Below, piece by piece: positions 20,201 to 29,393 of a DNA stretch of 64,000 nucleotides. The position numbers and the translations under genes are program-made. Below the pieces are notes generated by a model, which was not told the DNA's origin, ran no database searches, and saw nothing but the letters and a program-made list of their open reading frames with translations. Each line of letters begins with the position of its first letter. Position 1 is the first letter of the stretch. The stretch lies in the NCBI GenBank assembly GCA_017744315.1, contig JAGIBN010000002.1, forward strand, positions 372,001-436,000. The letters run 5' to 3'. This stretch comes from Porphyrobacter sp. (lineage in GTDB: Bacteria; Pseudomonadota; Alphaproteobacteria; Sphingomonadales; Sphingomonadaceae).

Positions 20201-23200
20201 GTCAACGGGCCGATCAACGATCTCGTCGTTGTCGGGGGCAATCTGGTGCTCGACGGGACGCTCAACGTGACTGTGCCGAGTGGGGGAACCTTCGGCCCCG
20301 GCTTATACCGGGTGATCGATTACGGCGGCGCGCTGACCAATAATGGGCTGGTGCTCGGCACGGTGCCTTCGCCCGATCTGTTTGTGCAGGCTTCGGTTCC
20401 GGGCGAGGTCAACTTGATCAACACCGCTGGGGCCACGCTCAACGTCTGGGACGGCCAGGGTGCCCGTAACGACGGCGTGATCAGCGGCGGCGTCGGCACC
20501 TGGCAGGGCAGCGGGGGCAACGACAACTGGACGACGATCGACGGGACGCTCAACGCGCCGTTCTCCGACGGGGCCTTTGCGCTGTTCGAAGCCGCGCCCG
20601 GCGTGGTGACGGTGGACACGGGCCTGGGCGCGATCACCGTGTCCGGGATGCAGTTTGCCGTGAGCGGCTATTCGGTGACCGGTAACGCGCTTGGGCTCGT
20701 GGGCCCGCAGGCGGAGATAAGGGTAGGAGACGGTAGCGGGGCGGGCGCCGCCTTCACCGCGACGCTCTCGGCGCCCCTCACGGGCGGCAGCCAGCTGGTC
20801 AAGACCGATCTGGGCACGCTGATTCTGTCGGGAGCGAACAGCTATACCGGCGGGACCTTCATCGATGGCGGCGTGCTGCAGATTGCGGTCGACGCCAACT
20901 TGGGTGCGGCCGCGAGCTCGCTCGACATCGATGGCGGAACTCTGCGCACGACGTCCACCTTCACCATGAGCCGCGCGGCCACGCTGGGGGCTGGCGGCGG
21001 CACCTTCGAAACGACGTCAAACACTTTCTTGACGCAAGCGGGGGTCATCTCCGGAAGCGGAACTTTGACCAAGAGTGGCAGCGGCGAACTGATTCTGACC
21101 GGCGCTAACACCTACACTGGAGGAACGATCATTGCGGGCGGCAGCCTGCGACTGGGCAGCGGGGGCACTTCGGGGTCGCTGGTGGGCAACGTGGTCAACA
21201 ACAGCCAACTGGTGTTCAATCGCTCGGATACTCTGACTTTCGACGGGGCGATCTCCGGCGTAGGTCCGGTTTTCCATACCGGCACGGGCACTACGATCTT
21301 GACCGGCACCAATACCTATTCGGGTAGCACGGTGATATCGGCCGGACAAATAGTGGCGACCCATGGTGGTGCTCTGGGTACCGCATTTGTTCAGAACAAT
21401 GCGGGCCTAGAACTGGCCTTTGCAGCGGATTCGACCCTGATAAATACCATGGGCGGGTCAGGATTGCTCACGAAGAGCGGCGTGGGCAATGCCACACTGA
21501 CCGGGGGCGGCTCGGCCGCCAGGGTCCAGGTGCAAAGTGGCACCCTGACGTTTGCGCAGCCTGGTACGTTCACGGTTGGTACGTTCTATTTGACCCAGGG
21601 CGGCGCGACGACCTCCTTGACCGGCCTTGGCCGGCTCGCAGTGGGGACCTCGTTCCTCCAGGTTTCGGGCGCGAGCCTGAACGTGGCGATTGGCGCGGTC
21701 GAGCCGCTGATCACGGCAGGCAATGCCCAACTGGGTGGGACGCTCAATGTCACCGGTTTTACCGGCACGCCGCCTGCTTCTGCGAGCGCCTTGCCGACAA
21801 GCCGGTTCACCGTGATCAGCACGACGGGCGGGATTACGGACGACTTCGCGACCGTGAACTTCGGCGGCTCGTCGAGCCCGGTGGACTACCTGACGCTGAC
21901 GGGCGCCGTGAGCCCTTCTGGCCTCGATTACGACGTCGGCTTCGGCCTGACCTGGCTGGCCGGGACCACCAGGGGCAACGGCACGTTCACGCTGGGCGCG
22001 GGCCAGACCTTCGATGTCGACGTGTCGCTGAACGATCAGGCGGCCTCGGCGACAGGATGGAACGGCACAACGCTCACCAAGCAAGGTCAAGGCACGCTGA
22101 TCCTCTCGGGCTTGAACAGCTACACTGGTGGCACCGCGATCAACGGCGGTGTGCTCGATATATCGAGCGACGCCAATCTCGGCGCGGCCACAGGTGGCTT
22201 GAGCTTCGATGGCGGCACGCTGAGGATCGCGAACGGCATAACGATGGCTCGTGCAACAACGTTGAATGCTGGCGGCGGCACAATCGACGTGGCGGGCACG
22301 TTCACGCACGGTGGCGCGATCTCGGGCAGTGGAGTCTTGACCAAGACCGGGGGTGGCACCGCGATACTGACTGGGAACAACAGCTACACGGGCGGCACCA
22401 CGATAGCCTCGGGTGCCCTCCAAATCGGTGAAGGCGGAACCTCGGGTTCGATGGTCGGCGATGTGGTCAACAACGCCAACCTCGTATTCAACCGGTCGGA
22501 TTCTCTGGCGCTCAGCGGAGCGATTTCCGGCACCGGCACAATCATCCAGGCGGGCTCTGGCACCACGACCTTGAGCGGCGCCAACAGCTATTCAGGCAAC
22601 ACGCTGATATCGGCCGGACGAATAGCGGCGACGCATGGCGGCGCTCTGGGAACCGGCAGTGTTCTGAACAACGGGACGCTTGAATTGGCCTTTGCGGCAG
22701 ATTCGACGCTCGCGAACAGCCTCAGTGGGTCGGGATTGCTGGTCAAGACAGGGGCGGGCAATGCCACGCTAACCGGCGGCGGCTCTGCCAACACGGCGGT
22801 GGTGCAGAGCGGTACCCTCACCTTTGCACAACCGGGCGTGTTTAACGTCGGCACGTTTTATTCGACCCAGGGTGGTGCAGCGACCGCGCTCAACGGCTCC
22901 GCGCAGCTCGCGGTGGGAGGCCCGTTCCTCCAGGCTCCGGCTGCGACGCTGGCCGTCACGATCGGAGCGACCGAGCCCCTCATCACCGCCGCAAACGCGA
23001 CGCTTGGCGGGACGCTCAACGTTGACGGATTTGCCGGTGCTCCGCCGGCATCGGCAAGTGCGCTGCCGACTACTGAGTTTACGCTGATCAGCACCACGGG
23101 CGGGATCAGCGGCGATTTCGCCACCGCCCACTTTGGCACCGCGAGCCCGGTTGACTATCTGACCTTGAACGGAGCGGTGAGCGCTTCGGGCCTCGACTAC

Positions 23201-26200
23201 GATGTCGGTCTACGGCTGACCTGGCTGGCCGGGACCACCGCTGGCAACGGCACGTTTACGTTGGGCGCAGGCCAGGCGTTCAATGTCGACGTTCCGCTCA
23301 CCGACCAGGCCCCGTCGGCGACGGGTTGGGATGGCGCAACGCTCACTAAACAAGGCCCTGGCACGCTGATCCTTTCCGCCGTCAACAGCTATACAGGGGG
23401 AACGGCGATTAATGGCGGAGTGGTGGAGATCGGGGCCACCAGTCGGCTTGGCGCCGCGGGGAATACGCTTAGCCTGGATGGCGGGACTTTGCGTACGACG
23501 AATTCCCTGACCATGACGCGGGTCACCACACTCGGACCGGGTGGCGGTACCTTTGAAGTGCTGGGCTTTTCGCTTGGCCTGAATGGTGCGATCGGCGGGA
23601 ACGGGGCGCTGACCAAAACCGGACCAGGCAGCCTGATACTGACTGGAACGAATACCTATTCGGGCGGCACCACGATCGCCACTGGCATTGTGCAAGTCGG
23701 CGCGGACACGCCCACCGGTTCGATCACCGGTGACGTGGCCAACAATGCGCGATTGTATTTCTACCGGCCAAACGACGTTACCTTCTCCGGTGCGATCTCC
23801 GGCAGCGGTACGCTCTCGCAATTCGGTTCAGGCACCCTAGTCTTGACCGGAGGCAGCACTTTCACCGGCGGCACCACGATCGCCGCCGGTACCTTGCAGT
23901 TGGGCGATGGGGGTTCCACCGGTTCGATCACGGGCAATGTGGCGAACAGCGGAATTCTGCGTTTTGACCGATCCGACCGGCTGACGTTCGATGGTGCGAT
24001 TTCGGGCACAGGATCGATCGAGCAGTCGGGCGGCGGCACGACGATACTCACCGCGGCAAACAGCTACGCCGGCACGACGGTGGTTTCGTCCGGTACGCTC
24101 TACGTCAATGGCGACCAGTCGGCGGCAACCGGACTGAGCAGCGTATTCTCGGGCGCGAGGCTGGGCGGCAGTGGTATAGTCGGTGGCGATGTGGAGATAG
24201 CCAGTGGCGGCACGCTGGCGCCGGGCCAGAGCCCGGGCACGCTGACGATCAACGGAAACCTAGCGTTAGACTCCGGCTCGATCCTAGATTTCGAGTTCGG
24301 CCAGTCCAACGTCGCGGGAGGCTCTTTCAACGACCTGCTCAACGTCGGAGGCGACTTGGCGCTCGACGGAACTTTGAACGTCACCGTATCCGCCGGCGGA
24401 TCTTTCGGGGTCGGGGTGTACCGGGTGATCACCTATGCCGGGGTTCTGACGGACGGCGGTATGACGCTCGGCACGGTCCCTGCGCCTGATCTGTACCTGC
24501 AGACCTCGGTCGCCAATCAGGTCAACCTGGTCAACACCACCGGCCTGACACTCAATTTCTGGGATGGCGATGCAGGCGCTCGCAACGACGGGCTGATCAC
24601 GGGCGGCACCGGGCTATGGCAAAGCGGTAACGGGAACGACAACTGGACTACGGTCGATGGCGCCATCAACGCCCCCTTCAGTGATGAAGCGTTCGCCGTC
24701 TTCTCTGGTTCGCCAGGTACAGTGACGATCGACGACAGCCTCGGCGCTGTGACGGTGTCCGGGCTTCAGTTCACGGTTGGCGGCTATCTCGTGGGGGGTG
24801 ATGAGCTGCGGCTGTTGGGGCCGAGTGCCGAGATACGCGTGGGCGACGGGAGCACGGTTGGGGCAGGCTACACTGCCACGATAATGTCGGCCCTGACGGG
24901 TACGAGCCAGGTCCTCAAATCCGACCTCGGCACGCTGATCCTGTCCGGCACCAACAGCTACACTGGTGGCACCGCGATCAACGGCGGTGTGCTCGAGATC
25001 GCGGCTGACAGTGGGCTTGGCGATGCAGCGGGCGGACTGAGCTTCGATGGCGGCACGCTGCGGATCGCGAGCAGCATAACGATGGCGCGGGCGACAACGT
25101 TGGGCCCCGGGGGCGGAACGTTCGAGGCGCTCGGTCAGACTGTTCAGAACGGGACGATTGCGGGCAGCGGGTCGCTGAACAAGGCCGGTGGGGGAGTGCT
25201 GCTTCTTACTGCCGATAACAGCTACGCAGGTGGCACCACGATATCGGCCGGCACGCTGCAGCTTGGGAATGGCGGCACCACAGGTTCAATCCTGGGCGAT
25301 GTGACCAACAACGGCGCACTGGTGTTCGAGCGTTCGGATGCGCAGACCTTTGGCGGGGCGATCTCGGGCCCGGGAACCTTGACCCAGGGGGGCGCCGGGA
25401 CGCTGATCCTGACCGCCGCTAACAGCTATGCGGGCGGCACCACGATATCGGCGGGCACGCTTCAGCTCGGCGCGGGCGGGACCAGCGGTTCGATCGTGGG
25501 CAGTGTTGCCAACGAAGGGACGCTCATCTTCAACCGGTCCGACGATGTGAGCTTTGCCGGGTTGATATCGGGCAGCGGGTCGCTCGAACAGGCGGGGAGC
25601 GGGGCGACCGAGCTTACCGCCGCGAACAGTTATCTGGGCGCCACGACGATCAGCGCCGGGACGCTCAAGATCAACGGCGACCAGTCGGGGGCGACCGGGC
25701 TGACCACGGCGATGAGCGGCGGAAGGCTCGGTGGCACCGGGATCGTAGGAGGCGATGTGGTGATCGCCGATGGCGGCACGCTCGCCCCGGGCAACAGCCC
25801 TGGCACCTTGACCATCAATGGCAGCCTGACACTGAGCGGCGGCTCGCTGCTCGCTTATGACTTTGGCCAAGCGGGCGTGGTCAACGGGCCGATCAACGAT
25901 CTGACCGTGGTTGGCGGCGATCTGGTGCTCGACGGGACCTTGAACGTGACGACGAGCCCGGGCGGCTCGTTCGATCCCGGGATCTACCGGATCATCGATT
26001 ACGCCGGGGCCTTGACCGATAACGGGCTCTCGATCGGCGCGATCCCTTCGCCCGACTTCTTCCTGCAGACCTCGGTCGCGCACGAGGTCAACCTGATCAA
26101 CACGGCCGGGATCGAGGTCAACTTCTGGGACGGGGCCAGCGCGACGAGGAACAACGGCACGGTCGATGGCGGTGACGGGGTCTGGCAGAGTGCAGCAGGC

Positions 26201-29200
26201 AATGAGAACTGGACCGGCCCCGATGGTGTGGTCAACGCGCCTTTCGCCGACGCTTCGTTTGCGATCTTCGAAGCCGCGCCCGGAACGGTCACGGTCGATA
26301 CGAGCCTGGGCGCTATCAACGTCGCGGGCATGCAGTTCGCGAGCAACGGCTATCGCGTCACCGGTGACACCATCGGGCTGGTCGGCAGCGCGCTTGACCC
26401 TGCCCATTCTCTGATCCGCGTGGGCAACGGCAGCACCGCGGGCGCTACCTATGTGGCGACGATCGAGAGCGCGCTTGGCGGGTCTTCGGGGCTCGAGAAG
26501 GACGATCTTGGCACGCTGATCTTGACCGGCGCGAACAGCTATGCCGGCGCGACGCTGGTGTCGGGCGGAACGCTGTTGGTGGATGGCGACCAGTCGGCCG
26601 CCACCGGCACAACGAGCGTGGTCGCCGGGGCGACCTTGGGCGGTAGCGGGATCATCGGCGGCAGCGTCGAGATCGGCGATGGCGCTACGCTGGCGCCAGG
26701 CAACAGCCCCGGTACGTTGACGATCGCGGGCGGCCTGACGCTCTCATCGGGCTCGCTCTTGAGCTACGAGTTCGGCGAGGCCGGGGTCGTGGGCGGAGCG
26801 CTCAACGACCTCACGGTAGTCGGCGGCGATCTGGTGCTCGACGGGACCTTGAACGTGGCGGTGTCTGCGGGCGGGACCTTCGCGACAGGCCTCTACCGGG
26901 TGTTCGATTACGCCGGCACGCTGACCGACAACGGGTTGGTGCTTGGGACGGTGCCTTCGGCCGATGCCTTCATCCAGACTTCGATTGCCGGACAGGTCAA
27001 CCTGGTCAACGCTACCGGACTGGTGTTCCGCTACTGGGACGGCGCAGCCGGGCCCAAGAACAGCGGCACGATCGATGGCGGTGACGGGGTGTGGCAGAAC
27101 GCGCTCGGCAACGACAACTGGACGCTTGATGACGGGACCATCAACGGTCCGTTCGACGATGGCGCCTTTGCGGTGTTCATGGGCGCGCCGGGCACGGTCA
27201 GCGTCGACAACAGCCTGGGTGCAGTGACCGCCTCGGGCTTGCAGTTCATGGTCGATGGCTACCTCATCGATGGCGAAGCGCTGACGCTGACGGGCCCGGT
27301 CTCCGAGATCCGCGTAGGTGACGGGACCGCGGCCGGAGCCGGCTACAGCGCGACGGTCGCGGCCGAACTGGCCGGAGCCGTCCAACTCGACAAGACCGAC
27401 CTTGGCACGCTGATCCTGACGGGTGCCAACAGCTACAGCGGCGGCACGGTAATCTCGGCCGGCACGCTGCAGCTGGGCGCTGGCGGGACAACCGGCTCTA
27501 TCGTGGGCGACGTCGCGAACACCGGCACGCTGGTGTTCGACCGCTCGGATACGTTGACTTTTGCCGGGGCGATCTCGGGCTCAGGCGCGGTCACTCAGGC
27601 CGGTTCGGGGACCACGGTGCTGAGCGGGGCCAACACTTATACCGGAGCGACCACGGTCAACGCGGGAACCTTGCAGGCCGGCGCAACAGGCAGCTTCAGC
27701 GCGGCTTCGGTCTATCAGGTGGCCTCGGGGGCGACGCTCGCGCTCGGCGGCTTTGGCCAGAGCCTGGCCGCGCTCGCCAACGCGGGCAGGGTGACCTTTG
27801 CGGCCAACGCTACTGCGGCCCCGGGGACCGCGCTCGATGTGCTGGGCGACTACCAGGGGCTGGGCGGGACACTGGTGTTCAACGCCGTGCTCGAAGGCGA
27901 CGGCTCGGCCAGCGACCGGCTGCGTATTGCCGGTAGCAGCAGCGGCACCAGCCTGGTCGAGGTGAACAATGTCGACGGGGGCGGGGCGCGGACCGGCGAG
28001 GGGATCAAGCTGATCGAGGTCGGCGGCGCCTCTGACGGGGTGTTCGAGCTGGTTGGCGACTTCACCACCACCACCGGGGAGCCTGCGGTAGTCGCCGGGG
28101 CCTATGCCTATACGCTCAACCAGGGCGGCAAGGCCGATCCGGCCGATGGCGACTGGTACTTGCGCTCGGAGCTGACGCTCGAACCCTCGGCCCCTGAGCC
28201 GTTGTTCAATCCGGGCACGCCGCTTTACGAAAGCTATGCCCAGACGCTGTTGACGATGAACGCGCTGCCGACCTTGCGCCAGCGGGTCGGCTACCAGGCG
28301 TCGAGCGATGGCTCGGTCCCTGGCAGCTCGGTCCAAGACACGCGGGCCGAGAAGGGCTGGACCTTCTGGGGCCGCGCCGATGTCGGCATCGGCCAGGCCG
28401 AGGGCGATCACTCGACCACCCACACCACCCGCAACGATGACCTCTACGCCTTCAACCTCGGCGCCGAAGTGACGCTGCAGGAAAGCGACGACGGCTCGCA
28501 GCTCGTCGGCGGGCTCACAGCACGTTATGGCTTTGGCCAGTCGGACCTGCGCTCGATCGAAGGCGTGGGCGAGATCGAAAGCCATGGCCTCGGCCTCGGT
28601 GCGACCCTGACCTGGTACGGCGCCAGTGGGCTCTATGCCGATGCCCAGGCCCATTACGACTGGTACGACAGCGACCTCACCTCGCACACCGCGGGCCAGG
28701 CCATGATCGAGGGCAACAACGGCCACGGCTATGGCCTGTCGCTCGAAGGCGGTTGGCAGAGCGAGATCGGCGGCGGGTTCAAGCTGACCCCGCAAGCCCA
28801 GCTCAGCTACTCGAACGTGAGCTTTGCCGCGTTCGAGGATCCGTTCGGCGCTCTCGTCTCAGGCGGCAAGGGCGAAAGCCTGCGCGGGCGCCTGGGCCTC
28901 GCGCTCGACCGCGAGACTTATGCCACCGACAGCCGCGGACGGCAGACAAGCTCGCACCTCTACGTGGTGCCCAACCTCTACTATGAGTTCCTCGACGGCG
29001 CCCAGGCGACCGTCTCGGACGCCGACGGCGACAACCCGGTCCTGTTCACCAACCGCCCCAACCGCTTCTGGGCGGGCCTGGGCCTGGGCGGCGCCAACTC
29101 CTGGAACAACGGCCAAATCACCGCCTTCGCCGAAGCCAACCTCGATACAAGCCTCGATAACCCCGTCGACAGCTATGAGCTGACCGGTCGCCTGGGACTG

Positions 29201-29215
29201 AAGATCAAGTGGTGA
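17273..29215 (+). CDS. Giant modular autotransporter (type Va-like) with PATR repeats
   Basis: A 3980-residue surface protein. The ATG at 17273 has AGGAGG six bases away. Residues 1-46 are a long basic signal peptide (SKSRRRRRFIAALLSTALLL, cleavage after ALA). Residues about 48-325 are Gly-rich with GGNGG and GGXGG runs. The passenger that follows contains about two dozen copies of the autotransporter-associated beta-strand repeat (GTLILTGANSYTGGT type), arranged in larger duplicated modules: four copies of an ~285-residue unit and two of an ~270-residue unit. The last ~287 residues (from KGWTFWGRADVGIG, about residue 3694) are an autotransporter beta-barrel ending in KIKW. Such proteins usually act in adhesion or biofilm; that function is inferred. 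The frame is intact throughout. Confidence 0.93.
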   Translation: MTRSRDQIFSGAPRFSAWQSKSRRRRRFIAALLSTALLLPATPALADGKGGDNAAALGGNGAYGGAGGGGGTGGLGGAGSAQVGPGSPGSNGNGGNGGSGAALAGVTPGAAGTGGSVGSAANPVGGNGGVGGNSSGGGNAGGGGGGGGGGDGFNGATLSGVTAPIVGGNGGNGGNATGATVAADGGSGGGAGAGAVLTGTGSTSTSVNVTGGRGGNGGVPLTSGGAGFGGGGGSGLVSNGVSLSNAFTIQGGNGGNGGNGVQATHGRSGGTGGAGVRGTAMTLTNTGTIQGGNGGTTGLNPNAGAPGAIAVGGAGVVGSNLQIVTGGTIAGGMNGNGTVRASAVAFTGGTNSLTFQQGWNLVGNVTSNGGGTNTLVLGGDTTDVSSNPLGTSVSTVFDVSLLTSAYQGFTGFQKTGASTWRLVGTTTAITPWTVSGGTLQIDSEARLGAANVITLQGGGTLGTTASFTLARQTSLAGDGAFDVAAGTTLTSSGVISGGGGLTKLGTGTMLFTTAKTYTGATAINAGALQTGIANAFAPSSSVTVAGGAILNLNGFNQLANNLSGAGNIALGGATLTANIDAPLTSYSGIISLTGAFVKTGAGTLVLSGLSNFTGSTTISAGALQFDDTGSSAAPIAGNILNNGILFFNRGTTPTTVIYAGEISGTGSLIKDGTGRVHLSGANTYSGNTFIDGGVLQIGNGGATGSIAGNVSIAGGATLSFNRTVPWNYGGEISGAGAVIVGGGSLILTGTNTYTGNTTVVGAVPGTLQIGNGGTTGSIVGNVTGTGALVFNRSDTVTWAGSRPAGTTGSLTQAGTGTLILTGNQFHTGGTTIGSGTLQLGNGGTSGSLPGNVTDNGTLAFNRSDDITFDGIVSGSGSLVNTGSGTTVLTGSNSYAGSTGVLGGRLLINGDQSGATGPTTVSTGATLGGIGIIGGSVTVLDGGILSPGQSPGTLTIGADLALSSGSVLDFEFGEAGVVNGPINDLVVVGGNLVLDGTLNVTVPSGGTFGPGLYRVIDYGGALTNNGLVLGTVPSPDLFVQASVPGEVNLINTAGATLNVWDGQGARNDGVISGGVGTWQGSGGNDNWTTIDGTLNAPFSDGAFALFEAAPGVVTVDTGLGAITVSGMQFAVSGYSVTGNALGLVGPQAEIRVGDGSGAGAAFTATLSAPLTGGSQLVKTDLGTLILSGANSYTGGTFIDGGVLQIAVDANLGAAASSLDIDGGTLRTTSTFTMSRAATLGAGGGTFETTSNTFLTQAGVISGSGTLTKSGSGELILTGANTYTGGTIIAGGSLRLGSGGTSGSLVGNVVNNSQLVFNRSDTLTFDGAISGVGPVFHTGTGTTILTGTNTYSGSTVISAGQIVATHGGALGTAFVQNNAGLELAFAADSTLINTMGGSGLLTKSGVGNATLTGGGSAARVQVQSGTLTFAQPGTFTVGTFYLTQGGATTSLTGLGRLAVGTSFLQVSGASLNVAIGAVEPLITAGNAQLGGTLNVTGFTGTPPASASALPTSRFTVISTTGGITDDFATVNFGGSSSPVDYLTLTGAVSPSGLDYDVGFGLTWLAGTTRGNGTFTLGAGQTFDVDVSLNDQAASATGWNGTTLTKQGQGTLILSGLNSYTGGTAINGGVLDISSDANLGAATGGLSFDGGTLRIANGITMARATTLNAGGGTIDVAGTFTHGGAISGSGVLTKTGGGTAILTGNNSYTGGTTIASGALQIGEGGTSGSMVGDVVNNANLVFNRSDSLALSGAISGTGTIIQAGSGTTTLSGANSYSGNTLISAGRIAATHGGALGTGSVLNNGTLELAFAADSTLANSLSGSGLLVKTGAGNATLTGGGSANTAVVQSGTLTFAQPGVFNVGTFYSTQGGAATALNGSAQLAVGGPFLQAPAATLAVTIGATEPLITAANATLGGTLNVDGFAGAPPASASALPTTEFTLISTTGGISGDFATAHFGTASPVDYLTLNGAVSASGLDYDVGLRLTWLAGTTAGNGTFTLGAGQAFNVDVPLTDQAPSATGWDGATLTKQGPGTLILSAVNSYTGGTAINGGVVEIGATSRLGAAGNTLSLDGGTLRTTNSLTMTRVTTLGPGGGTFEVLGFSLGLNGAIGGNGALTKTGPGSLILTGTNTYSGGTTIATGIVQVGADTPTGSITGDVANNARLYFYRPNDVTFSGAISGSGTLSQFGSGTLVLTGGSTFTGGTTIAAGTLQLGDGGSTGSITGNVANSGILRFDRSDRLTFDGAISGTGSIEQSGGGTTILTAANSYAGTTVVSSGTLYVNGDQSAATGLSSVFSGARLGGSGIVGGDVEIASGGTLAPGQSPGTLTINGNLALDSGSILDFEFGQSNVAGGSFNDLLNVGGDLALDGTLNVTVSAGGSFGVGVYRVITYAGVLTDGGMTLGTVPAPDLYLQTSVANQVNLVNTTGLTLNFWDGDAGARNDGLITGGTGLWQSGNGNDNWTTVDGAINAPFSDEAFAVFSGSPGTVTIDDSLGAVTVSGLQFTVGGYLVGGDELRLLGPSAEIRVGDGSTVGAGYTATIMSALTGTSQVLKSDLGTLILSGTNSYTGGTAINGGVLEIAADSGLGDAAGGLSFDGGTLRIASSITMARATTLGPGGGTFEALGQTVQNGTIAGSGSLNKAGGGVLLLTADNSYAGGTTISAGTLQLGNGGTTGSILGDVTNNGALVFERSDAQTFGGAISGPGTLTQGGAGTLILTAANSYAGGTTISAGTLQLGAGGTSGSIVGSVANEGTLIFNRSDDVSFAGLISGSGSLEQAGSGATELTAANSYLGATTISAGTLKINGDQSGATGLTTAMSGGRLGGTGIVGGDVVIADGGTLAPGNSPGTLTINGSLTLSGGSLLAYDFGQAGVVNGPINDLTVVGGDLVLDGTLNVTTSPGGSFDPGIYRIIDYAGALTDNGLSIGAIPSPDFFLQTSVAHEVNLINTAGIEVNFWDGASATRNNGTVDGGDGVWQSAAGNENWTGPDGVVNAPFADASFAIFEAAPGTVTVDTSLGAINVAGMQFASNGYRVTGDTIGLVGSALDPAHSLIRVGNGSTAGATYVATIESALGGSSGLEKDDLGTLILTGANSYAGATLVSGGTLLVDGDQSAATGTTSVVAGATLGGSGIIGGSVEIGDGATLAPGNSPGTLTIAGGLTLSSGSLLSYEFGEAGVVGGALNDLTVVGGDLVLDGTLNVAVSAGGTFATGLYRVFDYAGTLTDNGLVLGTVPSADAFIQTSIAGQVNLVNATGLVFRYWDGAAGPKNSGTIDGGDGVWQNALGNDNWTLDDGTINGPFDDGAFAVFMGAPGTVSVDNSLGAVTASGLQFMVDGYLIDGEALTLTGPVSEIRVGDGTAAGAGYSATVAAELAGAVQLDKTDLGTLILTGANSYSGGTVISAGTLQLGAGGTTGSIVGDVANTGTLVFDRSDTLTFAGAISGSGAVTQAGSGTTVLSGANTYTGATTVNAGTLQAGATGSFSAASVYQVASGATLALGGFGQSLAALANAGRVTFAANATAAPGTALDVLGDYQGLGGTLVFNAVLEGDGSASDRLRIAGSSSGTSLVEVNNVDGGGARTGEGIKLIEVGGASDGVFELVGDFTTTTGEPAVVAGAYAYTLNQGGKADPADGDWYLRSELTLEPSAPEPLFNPGTPLYESYAQTLLTMNALPTLRQRVGYQASSDGSVPGSSVQDTRAEKGWTFWGRADVGIGQAEGDHSTTHTTRNDDLYAFNLGAEVTLQESDDGSQLVGGLTARYGFGQSDLRSIEGVGEIESHGLGLGATLTWYGASGLYADAQAHYDWYDSDLTSHTAGQAMIEGNNGHGYGLSLEGGWQSEIGGGFKLTPQAQLSYSNVSFAAFEDPFGALVSGGKGESLRGRLGLALDRETYATDSRGRQTSSHLYVVPNLYYEFLDGAQATVSDADGDNPVLFTNRPNRFWAGLGLGGANSWNNGQITAFAEANLDTSLDNPVDSYELTGRLGLKIKW
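17414..18250 (+). repeat. Gly-rich low-complexity region of the autotransporter
   Basis: The DNA encodes runs of GGNGG, GGAGGGGG and related triplets over about 280 codons. It forms the N-terminal part of the mature passenger and differs from the beta-strand repeats downstream. It resembles PGRS-type glycine repeats in composition only. Confidence 0.85.
19991..20834 (+). repeat. Type A module, copy 1, of the autotransporter
   Basis: An approximately 285-codon unit that opens with LLINGDQSGATG, passes through LSPGQSPGTLTIG, GTLNVTVPSGG, a WDG motif (about 20448) and GNDNWTTIDG, and closes with DLGTLILSG. The same order recurs at 24104, 25670 and 26579. Starts at about residue 907. Confidence 0.9.
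21301..22110 (+). repeat. Type B module, copy 1, of the autotransporter
   Basis: An approximately 270-codon unit with landmarks ISAGQIVATHGGALGT, LAFAADSTL, GNATLTGGGSA, TPPASASALPT and LTWLAGTT. It recurs 1272 bases (424 codons) downstream, in frame. Confidence 0.9.
22573..23382 (+). repeat. Type B module, copy 2, of the autotransporter
   Basis: The second copy of the unit at 21301, offset by exactly 1272 bases at the GCCGGAC-A/G-AATAG landmark (21341 and 22613). The proteins differ at scattered positions (for example ISAGRIAATHGGALGT), so the duplication is not recent. Confidence 0.9.
24104..24950 (+). repeat. Type A module, copy 2, of the autotransporter
   Basis: The same landmark order as copy 1: YVNGDQSAATG, LAPGQSPGTLTING, WDG (about 24562), GNDNWTTVDG, DLGTLILSG. 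It is offset from copy 1 by 4113 bases (1371 codons). Confidence 0.9.
25670..26530 (+). repeat. Type A module, copy 3, of the autotransporter
   Basis: Landmarks KINGDQSGATG, LAPGNSPGTLTING, WDG (about 26127), DLGTLILTG. It is offset from copy 2 by 1566 bases (522 codons). A small insertion with SALDPAHSL distinguishes it from the other copies. Confidence 0.9.
26579..27424 (+). repeat. Type A module, copy 4, of the autotransporter
   Basis: Landmarks LVDGDQSAATG, LAPGNSPGTLTIAG, WDG (about 27033), GNDNWTLDDG, DLGTLILTG. It lies only 909 bases (303 codons) after copy 3, so copies 3 and 4 are nearly tandem. Confidence 0.9.
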
Positions 29216-29293
29216 GGGCCGATGCCTGCGAGGCGTGCGCCTCATGGATCGTCAGTCTGACGCCATACTGTGATTCGAGCGGGAAATGGTGCC

Positions 29294-29368
29294 TGGTGAC
29301 CCCTACGGGAATCGAACCCGTGTTTCAGCCGTGAGAGGGCCGCGTCCTAACCGCTAGACGAAGGGGCC
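29294..29368 (-). tRNA. tRNA-Glu (anticodon CTC)
   Basis: A complete 75-base tRNA on the minus strand. The acceptor stem GGCCCCT pairs with AGGGGTC, and the T-loop GGTTCGAATCC, D-arm and encoded CCA (29294-29296) are present. The anticodon loop reads CTCTCAC, giving anticodon CTC for the GAG codon. It lies 78 bases downstream of the autotransporter stop, in the opposite orientation. Its 3' end faces the accessory region. Confidence 0.95.
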
Positions 29369-29393
29369 ACGCCTGTCGGCATAGCACCTTCGG

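Noticed and set aside
25286-26407. Long antisense frames inside the autotransporter gene
   Set aside because: They recur with each repeat copy, as expected from the repeat composition, and have no start signals.
29294-29310. tRNA-Glu 3' end as attachment site of a mobile island
   Set aside because: No integrase gene was seen and no direct repeat of the tRNA 3' end was found near 15 kb.
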